Program-made: the position numbers and the translations under genes
The notes under the pieces: generated by a model
Told to the model about the DNA's origin: nothing
Database searches by the model: none
What the model saw: only the letters and a program-made list of their open reading frames with translations
Shown here: in pieces, positions 1 to 8,748 of the stretch
Position numbering within the stretch: the stretch's first letter is position 1
Layout: every line of letters begins with the position of its first letter
Assembly: GCF_000313135.1 (NCBI RefSeq)
Contig: NW_004457316.1
Coordinates: forward strand, 21,283 to 33,032
DNA length: 11,750 bases
Reading direction: 5' to 3'
From: Acanthamoeba castellanii str. Neff
Lineage: Eukaryota; Discosea; Longamoebia; Acanthamoebidae

Positions 1-2
1 AC

Positions 3-1166
3 GCCATGTCCAAGTCGGTAGAACTTGAAGAAACGACTCTGGTGCGTGTTGCCGCCATCCAACGACCTCGATCTCTTGTTTATTGATTGGGAGCGGTCTT
101 GGGGGGGGGGAATATTAGATGATCGAGAGGGTCGTAGGCGAGCTGATGGATGTGCACCCCGACCTGCGCGTCAAAGAAGCAGCACTGCGCTGGCTGCGTC
201 ATGGCAGTGTGCCAGATTCCGACCTCTTCCGCATGGTAACTCCTACTGGACTCCCCCACCTCCTGGCTATGGCCTGCAGCACTTACACCAACTACCGACC
301 ACAGCGCGTTCTCGAATTGGCGGCCGACTCTCCCACCCGAATCCGAGTGCTTGCCTTACAGGTCCTGCCATGGATTGTGGGGCCTGAGTTGGCGCTAGAG
401 GTCGTCATCGAAACTGCCTTTGCTGCCGTTATGGTACCCCCCCCCGCCGCCGCCGCCGCCAATAGCTCTGTGCGGTGGTCCGGACTGGATGGGTTTTTAC
501 TGGAGTATTTTTTGCCACACTCGCTCAGGATAATGACATCATGGTCGCCACTGAGGGATGCAAGGTGCTTGGTCACTACAGTGTCCTCAACGACGAGCCT
601 GCTTCGCGTGAGATTGATGCCTACGCTCACAGGTATGGAAGCATAGAGCGCGAACAAACATTGCCCCCACTTTTGTATCACACACACTGTGAAACAGTCA
701 TGTGATGGCGCTGACGTTTCATCAACAGGGCGGACTTGCTGGTCAAGACTACTGTGCGAAGGCGGCCTCCGGTGGCCAGTCTCCTGGCGCTTGCCGCCAA
801 GTGTGTGGCAGCACATTGGGAGCCTGCTCTTCTGCAGGGTGCCCTACCCGCTGAACTGCACGCGCTCGTGCAAGACACATCGTCAGCGGCCCAAGCCCAA
901 GGTGCCTCCTTGTGTTCACTTAGGGTAAGGTGAGGCCACCCACACAATCAGAGGACTCACTCAACCTTGTCTCGCAGGTTCAAGGCTAGACGAACTGCAA
1001 AAGGCGGCGAAGGCCACCCTCCTGCGCCTGGGTGGAGTCATACCTGCGTTGTACGACCACGTGGTCCCGTATGTCGTGTCGATGCTGTGCCCGGACCATC
1101 AGTGGCAGTTGCGGTACCACCATGCTCCAGAAATATCATAGTGTGCCCAGATGGCTCACATGTACG

Positions 1167-1226
<60 letters not shown>

Positions 1227-1729
1227 TTATACAGGGAAGGCGGATTGCTGGTCTTGGGATGCATGATGCGAAAGTGGACTGAGCTGCATAGTGGATATGC
1301 AGACCTGCACCTGTCAGTCATCTCCTCGCTCACCGATCCGGAGGTCCTCTCTCCATTTTCCATTCTAGACTCTCTCTCTCTCTCGCTCGCTCGCTCGCTC
1401 GCTCGCTCACACAAGCCACAGGCGCGAATACGGAGGAGGGCTGCATGGGTGGCAGACGCCAGCCTGCGCTGGCTCGACGAGGCCACGCAAAAAGAGGCCA
1501 TTTCGCTCTTGGTGCCTCTGCTGCACGACCCGGACCATAAGGTTCAAGGTGCAGCGTACAAGGCCCTCCGAAGGTTGCATGACCTGCCTAGGCCTAGGCC
1601 TAGGCCTGTGGTCAAGACGATTATCGAGGGCTGCCTCAACCACCTGCAACACAGCGCCCTCCCGTGGGTAACTCTCTCGCACTGCCTCCCGGGTGGCGGC
1701 CTTATTATGAATTATTGATGTATACTGAT

Positions 1730-1760
<31 letters not shown>

Positions 1761-2405
1761 TTCTACAAGGCCTCACGTACATGCCGTGTGTGTTTGCCAG
1801 GGCTGCCAGGATGAGCTGACGCTGCTCACCTTGGCCCATTGGATTCCTGACTTTGTGCGAGGAGACGACGATGTGCACGACACAGATGTGGTCGCGGGGT
1901 GCATGCGGGTGCTCTTGGAGGCTGTTGCCGGATTGTTGAAGCCCTCACTATCTGCGATGCAAGCAGTGAACCACGTTTGCGCGTGTACGTTTCTTTGTCT
2001 CTCCCAGGAGCAGAGAGGGGGGTAACCCCGAGTCCATCATTCTAAACGGACTAAAGGGACTGTCTATGGCGGCGTGCAGCTCCGGGCTACAGGTGCGTTG
2101 TAGACGGGGAGCAGCTGATCATTGCCTGCGAAAGGCATTTCGAAGCGACGTCAGCCGTGGTATGGCTCGCCCCCCATACAACTCATCGTTCCCTGTGCAC
2201 TGAATGTCAGTTGCTCTCTCTCTCTCTCTCCTGTGCGCCACACAGTTCCTGGCTGGCCTTGGTGCCCTATGTAGCTTGCTGGAGCATGGCCTCGTCAGTC
2301 TCGAGCCTGACAGAGCGACCAAGTGGATCCTATTCGCTGTGGACACGCTCCAGGTATCGCCCCCATCCTTCCCAGAACTTCACCATTCACCCCTGGGCTA
2401 ATTCT

Positions 2406-2462
<57 letters not shown>

Positions 2463-3394
2463 ATGGTGTTCAGTTAAACAGTCTGCCCGGCCTCAGTGCG
2501 CTCTACTGCTTCATCAAGAGGTATCCCGAGTGTGTCACTGCGCAACTCTCCCTCGTCGTTCCCGCGCTCATGACGAGGCCACTGGCGTACAACTTGCAAG
2601 AGTCCATGTACGGCTTCTGCATGTGCATCGGTACGTGTGACACGCAGGAGGCTCCTTTCGTCTTCTATCATCCATTTCTTTTGGCTGAAGGTTGGTCTTT
2701 CCCCACTGCTGCAGATGCGCTGACCACGCACTGCACAGAGGGCGTGCGCGCGTGGGTCACAAGCCTCTCTTCGTTTCTCGTTCGCCACAACTACAGCATG
2801 CCCCAGCATATGGCGCTGCGTTGCTGCGTGCAGTTGGCCCAGTGTGGCGCGGCCGACCTCGACCCGGGAGTCTTCGCCCTGCTGACCGAACTCAACGGGG
2901 GCACGCTCCACGCCATCACCGCCTCGGTCTCGGGCATCGAGCACACGTTTCGGCCCACCACGGAGGGCCTCGCCAACCTGCTGCTCGAGTCTCTGGCCGC
3001 ACGCAAAGCTCATTTGGCAGCACCTGCGTTCGACCTGTGCGCACGCGAAATTCCCTCACCACAGGCCGCGCTCGGCCTGTTCATGCTCTTCGCCGACCAC
3101 CTGCAGCGCCGCACGAGAGCCTACCAGCGCCTGCAGACCAGCATCAGCCAACAGCAGCACACAGGCGCGGATGCACGAGGGCTGCCGCAGGTGGAAGAGA
3201 ACAGATGCTGTCCCTACGGCCAGGACGACAGCAAGGAGCTGCGAGACAAGGTGCAGCGGGTGCTGCATGAGCTCGCGGCTCGCATCGGCGAGAGGCTGCT
3301 CCGGGAGCAGAAGCGAAGGCTGCAGCGCCATGCTGGTGGCCTCCGCCGCTATCTGCACGCCGAAAGCCCGCTCCTCGCCCTCCTCGAGGCCTGA
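3..3394 (+). CDS. Importin-beta/transportin-like HEAT-repeat protein (5' partial, multi-exon)
   Basis: This is the 3' part of a spliced gene. Exons I infer are 3-41, 119-433, 529-632, 729-901, 978-1113, 1235-1343, 1422-1667, 1801 to about 1965, about 2018-2092, 2246-2353, 2474-2630 and 2715-3394 (TGA at 3392). Together they give about 768 residues in one frame. The product is almost all helical repeats. The stretch coded by 978-1660 resembles the middle of transportin: a leucine-rich helix, then 'REGGLLVLG', a helix ending 'SSLTDPE', then 'RRRAAWVADASLRWL' and 'LHDPDHKVQGAAYKALRRL'. Known members carry cargo through nuclear pores with Ran. I see no domain other than HEAT-like helices, and the N-terminal Ran-binding repeats would lie outside the window. 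The C-terminus (residues after about 545) is basic and glutamine-rich near the end. The donor at 902 (GTGCCT) was chosen over the stronger-looking GTAAGG at 925 because only 902 keeps the frame. The junction between about 1935 and 2018 is unresolved. It could be another HEAT-repeat family. Confidence 0.55.
1170..1223. repeat. (AC)27 microsatellite inside an intron
   Basis: A perfect 54-nt AC dinucleotide tract fills the middle of intron 1114-1234 of the HEAT-repeat gene. It ends 11 nt before the CAG acceptor. Length is likely polymorphic. Confidence 0.97.
1371..1408. repeat. (TC)n followed by (GCTC)6
   Basis: A compound pyrimidine-rich repeat, (TC)7 then six GCTC units, makes up the 3' half of intron 1344-1421 and serves as its polypyrimidine tract before the acceptor at 1421. 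Confidence 0.9.
1586..1607. repeat. In-exon repeat of the palindrome CCTAGG
   Basis: Three CCTAGG hexamers in tandem plus flanking bases lie within exon 1422-1667. In the reading frame they encode alternating Pro-Arg ('LPRPRPRPV') in the loop between two HEAT-like helices. Confidence 0.85.
1729..1762. repeat. (TTTA)n tetranucleotide repeat inside an intron
   Basis: About eight TTTA units sit in intron 1668-1800 of the HEAT-repeat gene. It is a strikingly AT-rich island in GC-rich sequence. Confidence 0.92.
2214..2231. repeat. (CT)9 tract before a splice acceptor
   Basis: A short CT tract near the 3' end of intron 2093-2245 of the HEAT-repeat gene, acting as its polypyrimidine tract. Confidence 0.8.
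2408..2461. repeat. (GT)27 microsatellite inside an intron
   Basis: A perfect 54-nt GT dinucleotide tract lies in intron 2354-2473 of the HEAT-repeat gene, 12 nt before the CAG acceptor at 2473. It has the same length as, and is the reverse complement of, the AC tract at 1170-1223. Confidence 0.97.
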
Positions 3395-3678
3395 CCGCCG
3401 TATGTGCAGTGTGTGATGTGATGGACTGGCTGTTGCCAAACCGGGTTGACTGTAAAACGGCCCAGACGCTGGGAGGAGTGCGATCCTTGGGCCAGGTAAA
3501 GACGAAGACGTGGTGGAAAACGCGCTGTTGGTTCAATAATTGAGGCACTGTGGGTGTGTGCGGAGAATACATGGGTATGTGGGGGGGCAGAGCAGATCTC
3601 GTGCAGCTCCCCGCAGCGAGGAAGGGTGAAGGAGGAGAGAGAGAGTAGATACAGGCTGGTGTGGTCGGACGTCGCCGC
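3395..3678. other. Convergent intergenic region (3' ends of genes 1 and 2)
   Basis: The HEAT-repeat gene (+) and the GT2 gene (-) end facing each other here. No canonical AATAAA is present on either strand. The + strand holds TGTAAA at about 3450, some 55 nt after the first stop, and AATAAT at about 3535; neither is convincing. No open frame or RNA structure stands out. Confidence 0.5.
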
Positions 3679-6600
3679 TTAGGCGAAGAGGACGCCAGCG
3701 GAGATACCGACGCAGAGCAGGGCGGTGAAGAGAGCCAGTTGGGGATCTTGAAGCGGCCGAGCTCCTTCTTCTCGTCGGAGGGCTTGTACTCGTTGATGAG
3801 GAGCTCGTAGAGGGACATGGAGACCATGGGCCAGAGCTGGATGAGGATGACGCCGGCGAAGAAGGCCGAACCGAAGGCGGCGAGGCGGTCGTCGGAGTCG
3901 GCCAGGAAGATGATGAGGCGGATGATGATGCCGAAGATGAGGAGCATGGAGACGACAACGTTGAAGTACTCGATGGCAGTGGTGCGCGTGCCCTCGCCGG
4001 TCACCTTCCAGCCGGTCAAGCCGGTGCCGAGGAACTTCTCATAGAGCGCGTCGAGGATGCCGAGGAACGCGGTGAAGGCCTGCGCGTACCAGACCTCCTG
4101 CGCCACCCAGACCGACGACGACTTGACGCCCTGGAGCGCGATCAGGTTGTTGGCCATACGCAGGCACAGGTAGGGCAGGAACACCTACACCATGGAAAAG
4201 AAAGAAAGAAAGAGTAAGCAACACAGTCCACAGTGAACTAGAAAGCCATGTAAGTAAGTAAGTAAGTACCCAGAGGAAGGAGGAGATGTCGAAGGGGTCG
4301 TGGGGCTGGAGCGGGGGCTCGGCGAAGAAGACGAAGACGAGGGCGCAGAACATGTAGAGGAGGGCGGAGATGGCGGAGAGGGGCCAGGTCATGGTGTCGA
4401 TGGCGTAGAAGGTGAGCATGAAATTGGACGGGCGCTGGTCCTTGGGGAGGCGCTTGGGGGCCTGGCCGATGCACATCTTGATGGGGGGCTCGTAGAACTG
4501 GGCCCACCAGAGCTGGATGGAGCCCTTGACCCAGCGGAGGTACTGGAGGAGACGCGAGGCGACGGTGGTCGGGGCCTCGCCGACGACGAGGGGCAGGTTG
4601 ACGTAGTAGGAGACGAAGCCGTCGCGGTGGAGGCGGATCGACGTGTGGGCGTCCTCGGTCTGCGACTCGTAGGGCACGCCGCCGATGCGGAGCAGGGCGC
4701 GCTTGGCGAAGATGGCGTTGGTGCCGGCGAAGGCGCACGCGTTCTCGCCGTCGCGGCCGGGCTGAATGGCGGCGAAGAACACCTGGTTACCGTTGCCCAG
4801 CTTGTCGCCGTCGCGGATGGCGTCGCGCACGAAGATCTGCGGCGTCTGCACGAACGACAGGTTGTCGTTGATCTCCCAGTGGCGCGCCAGCTGGCCCTCG
4901 TTGTAGAACCAGGGCAGTGTGTAGAGCAGGAAGTCCGGCTCCGGCCGCATGTCGTTATCGAGGAAGATCAGGTACTGGCCCTTCTCGCGCACCTCCGTGT
5001 TGTAGAGCACGTTGTTGATGTTGCCGGCCTTGTTGTGATGCACGTTGGGCTTGATGCGCGCCACGATCTTGACGCGGTCCTTGGGCATGGTCTCGTCGTC
5101 GAACGACATGTCGGGGTAGCCGCCCCACATCTTGGGGCTCTTGTGGTGGATCTCGTCGCCGTCGTCGTCGTAGCCCTCGCCGTCCTCGTCCTCGCCGTAG
5201 ATGACCTCGATGGTGCGCTCGCGCTCCTGGCGCGAGAGAGCCTGCTTCTTCTTCTTCTCGGGGTTGCGGAGCTCGAAGGTCACAGAGAGCGAGCCGCGGG
5301 CGCAGTCCTCGCGGAACATCTCCTCCTTGAAGTGGAGCACGGGGATGACGGCGCCGCCGAGGTAGACCTCGACCACCTCCATCACGCGGTACACGACCTC
5401 GCGGCCGATGTCGCTGGGCTCGAAGTCGTAGGGGATGCCGTTGAAGTCCTTGCCGAGGCCCAGGTGCTTCAGGATGCGGCGGTTCTTCTCGTAGATCTTG
5501 CGCACGCGGTCGCTCATGGGCTCCAGCAGGCAGCCCATCTTGTCGTAGAGGCCGCCGGCCTCGGCCGCCAGCTTCTCGACGTCGTCGTGGAAGCCGAACG
5601 AGTAGGGCTTCTTGGCGTCGTCGACGCTGCTGGTCTCGCTGCTCACGTCCACCTCCTCGCCGTCGTTGTCGGTGGCCTCCCCGTCGGAGGAGGTCTTGGT
5701 GCCGGCGCCCCTCTTGCGGGCCTCGTCCTGGAGGGCCTGGAGGGCCTCAGGGAGCGGGTAGAACAGCGGGTCGAACTCGGGGAACGGGTAGCTGTCGATG
5801 TCGGCCTGGGTGATGGTGTTGTCGGTGTAGTTCTCGCCAAAGTCGTCCTCCTCGTCGTAGTAGGAGGACTCGTCGAAGAACTCGTCGACCTCATCCTCGA
5901 CCTTCTTGCCCTCCTCGCCGTCGGCGCCGTCGGTGGCCGAGTCGTCCTTCTTCTTCTGCTCCTTGGCCTTGCCGCTGCAGCAGGCGAGGGAGCAGGGGAG
6001 CGGGCAGCGCTTGCCGCCCATGCACCACTGAGCCTTGCGCTTGAGCCAGGCGAGGGCCTTGGCAGTCTTGGCCTTGGCGCCGGGCTTGGCGGGCTGCTCG
6101 CCGCGGGCCTCGAGCTCGGCGAGGATGAGCTTGCGCACGGTGTCGAGCGCTTCTGGCCGAACGAGTCGTCGCAGATGCGGTGGGTGAGGTGCACGTTGGG
6201 CAGGCGCTTCATGAGGAGGCAGCCCTCGAGGGTCTTCTGCGTGGTGTTGGGGTCCTCCTTGTAGTGGAAGATGAGCGAGTCGACGCGCACGCGGTCGACG
6301 GTCTCGACGAAGCCCTCGAGCGCGTAGAGGCTCTTGCGCTTGCGCACGGTGGGCGTCCAGAAGTTGAGGTTGTAGATGATGCCCAGCACGTAGTTGACCG
6401 TCTCGGCCACGACGTAGGCGAACCACGAGATCACGGCCACGAAGGTGTCCCAGTTGCGGCCCCATCCGATGAGCCACACGAGCCAGAACATGCCCCACGC
6501 CGCGATGAACAGACCCAGCACGCGCGTGGCCAGGATCTTGACGGCCGGCACCACCTTGTCCGGCGTGCCGCGCTTCCAGTCGATCACGCCCGGCGGCGGC

Positions 6601-7995
6601 TTGCGCTTCTCCTCCTCCTCAGCCACCTCGTCGCGGAGGAGCCACTCGCGCTGCTTGTTGAACATTTCAAACTTGTTCTGGAGCACCTCGATGCGGTCCT
6701 CCTCGCGCAGCTTGTCCTCGGCGATACGCATGCGTTGCGTGGCGCCGGCCGACGAATCGTCGTCATCGACCGACGCATAGGAGCCCGACAGGCCGGCGGT
6801 CCTCTCCTCTGAGTCGTCGAGATACTCGCCGTCGTCGTCGTAGTCAACGTTGGCGTCGTCCACGACCACCGAGTCGTCGTCGTTGCTCTCCGAGTCGCTC
6901 ACGCTCTTGCTGGCCGTGTCGACACCCTTGTCCTTGTTCTTGCTCTTCTTGCTCTTCTTGAGCAGGCGCTTCTTCTCGCGCTCCTCGCGGTCGGGGCGGA
7001 AGCGGATGCGCAGGCCGAAGCCGTCCTGGCTAAAGGCCGTGCAGTGGAGCTTGCGGTTGATCCAGGGGATCACGACGAAGAGCAGCATGGGGATGGCCAC
7101 CAGGGCGGCCATGATGCCCCCGAAGACGTAGACGTCGGTCTGGTCCTCCGGCGTGGCCAGCTCGCTGCACTCGGCGTCGGCCGTCTCAGGGATGAACTTG
7201 ACCCACGGGATCAGCGCCTTACGCCTCATCTATATGCGCAGGGTATGCAGGACAAAAGAGGTGAGCATTGTCCATCTATGCCTGCACGTGCAGGTAGAAC
7301 CTGCGGGATGCTGGAGGGAGGCGACGTACGTCGGAGGGCAGGGCGCTCCAGCAGCTGGGGCTCATGGCCAGGAGGGCCGCACCGGAGAGGGCGAAGACGA
7401 GGCGAATGAACCATCCCGAGGGCGAACGGCTCACGGCGACGCCAGCAAAGAGGAGGCCCACGGTGAGAGTGATCAGCTTGCCCCCTGCCGGGAAAATAAA
7501 AAGAAAGGTTTCGTCAGTCCTATTTTCTTTCCCTTCTTTTCTCGCGGAGTTTGATTGTGTGCAGGACGAGAGACGAGAGACCGGGGCGGACGTACAGGCA
7601 TGCTCGTCTTGGGTGTCGAAGATGTTGTGGAGGCCTGCTTCGAGGAGCATTCCGAGCAGCATGCCGACGAAGAGGCCGTAGGCGAGCATGAGGAAGCGGA
7701 AGAAGAGCAGGCCGATCAGGGCCACGAGCGCGCCAACGGGGATGGCGGCGGCGATGTAGGCCGTGTTGAAGTCGATGTCGATGTTGTGGATGAGCACCCG
7801 GATGGTGATGGTCGCTCCGAGGAGGACGCATGAGAGGAAGAACTGGAAGTAGTTGAAGAGTGTGAGGAGAGCCTGCCTCTTGGGCGTGTTCTTTCCGACG
7901 CGCGGAATGGACGACAGGTAGGGCAGGCCGAAGAGGATCAGTAGCGTGCCCAGAGAAGCCGTGATGACTCCTTCGAGGTACTGATTGAACGCCAT
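3679..7995 (-). CDS. Cellulose-synthase-type GT2 membrane glycosyltransferase, two apparent 1-nt frameshifts
   Basis: A processive beta-glycan synthase, probably making cellulose from UDP-glucose at a membrane. Exons on the - strand are 7995-7596, 7484-7330, 7229-4270 and 4184-3679, all with GT-AG junctions in phase. The ATG at 7995 is the first in-frame one. About 1340 aa, in order: seven hydrophobic helices (residues about 12-240); an acidic linker and a charged coiled-coil-like stretch (about 290-400); more membrane helices (about 412-475); GT2 domain with 'ICDDSF' (D539/D540), 'NKAGNINN' (about 918-925), 'FLDNDM' (D943/D945), 'FVQTPQ', 'TEDAHTS' (1043-1049) and 'QYLRW' (1081-1085); then C-terminal helices. 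The D, DxD, TED and QxxRW set and the TEDAHTS context match bacterial BcsA. No PilZ domain is seen. About 350 extra residues sit between the first aspartate and KAGN. The frame breaks near 6153 and near 3741; one missing base at each restores sensible protein and a TAA at 3681. Chitin or another beta-glucan synthase is less likely. Confidence 0.8.
4250..4268. repeat. (GTAA)n tandem repeat at an intron end
   Basis: Tandem GTAA on the + strand. On the - strand it forms the first 20 nt of the third GT2 intron (4269-4185), which therefore starts GTAC followed by TTAC units. A GAAA repeat at about 4197-4212 lies at the other end of the same intron. Confidence 0.85.
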
Positions 7996-8748
7996 GGCCA
8001 CGTCGCGACCTGGTGACGGTGCTGTACTGCTACTGCTTGGTCCTTGGAAGAGTTTTCCGCGAGTGCTGCTTGCTTAGAGGGCGTGCGGCGAGTGAGTGAG
8101 AAGAGAGCTCTATCGGCAAGGGGAGGGTATAAGGGGCAGCTTCGAACTGGACCCGGTGAGTATGAGGCGACGAGTGCTGTAAACAATGGTTGGGCCTCAA
8201 AGGGGCCGGCCTTGTTTTCAAGGTCGGTGGGGCGCACGCTTGGCCCTTTTACCTGGCTTCAATTCGATGAGATTTCGGCCGAGTTGGTAAGTCGACCGTT
8301 CTGCCATTGGCCGAAGTTTTATTTTCCCCCACTTTGCTGCCGCCACTCTCGATCGATCTCCCTGGTCGGCAGATCATCCGCTTGTCCTGCGCCGCGCTAT
8401 CTGCCCTCTTCCTCGTCGTTTGTGTTCGCCACCCACACTTCGTCACACGGTGCCCACTCGTGAGCCAAAGACGATCGAATTCGGTGGAGATTTGATGCGC
8501 GAGTGTGACGTTTTTTGGAATGTTAGGAATCCCCAAGCGAAGGAATGCGACAAGAATGACGGCCGGTTCCCGCGAGCTGGCCAGCCACCTTAAAGTGGGG
8601 GCCTTTTCTCGACCTTTTCGTGGGCAGAAAAAACCTGGAATGGCGCTTTCTCCGTCCGGCCAGAGCGCTGCCAACGGTTCCTTCTGGTTCGACGCTGCGA
8701 TCGCAATCAATCCCTCTCTCAATCAACGCTTCCCCTCTCACATTCAAC
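7996..8748. promoter_or_regulatory. Divergent upstream region of the GT2 gene and the DECD helicase gene
   Basis: A 753-nt stretch without a supported coding region lies between two divergently oriented start codons, so it should hold both promoters. Visible elements: GTATAAGG at about 8127-8134, a TATA-like match better oriented for + than for -; CCAAT on the - strand at 8310-8306; a strong donor-like GTAAGT at 8287 with a CAG acceptor at 8372, which could be a 5' UTR intron of the helicase gene; and a pyrimidine-rich stretch (8711-8745) just before the helicase ATG. Short open frames in it look like chance. None of these sites is proven. Confidence 0.4.

Noticed and set aside
2408..2470. 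Poly Cys-Val stretch read from the GT microsatellite as part of a continuous + strand frame
   Set aside because: The tract lies inside intron 2354-2473. Splicing from CAG|GTATCG to TTCAG|TTA restores an uninterrupted helical protein without it.
4300..6264. Long open frame on the + strand opposite the GT2 gene (654 codons), rich in Val, Leu, Glu and Gly
   Set aside because: It is the antisense shadow of a GC-rich coding exon whose third positions are mostly G or C, which removes stops from the opposite strand. No domain or start context; the - strand frame carries all the GT2 motifs.
8587..8605. Near-palindrome CCACCTTAAAGTGG as an operator-like site
   Set aside because: Only a short imperfect symmetry in a eukaryotic upstream region; one occurrence with no second copy, so there is no support for a binding site.
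8680..8710. GGTTCGA near 8686 as a possible tRNA T-loop
   Set aside because: No matching acceptor stem, anticodon stem or following CC pairing could be found around it.
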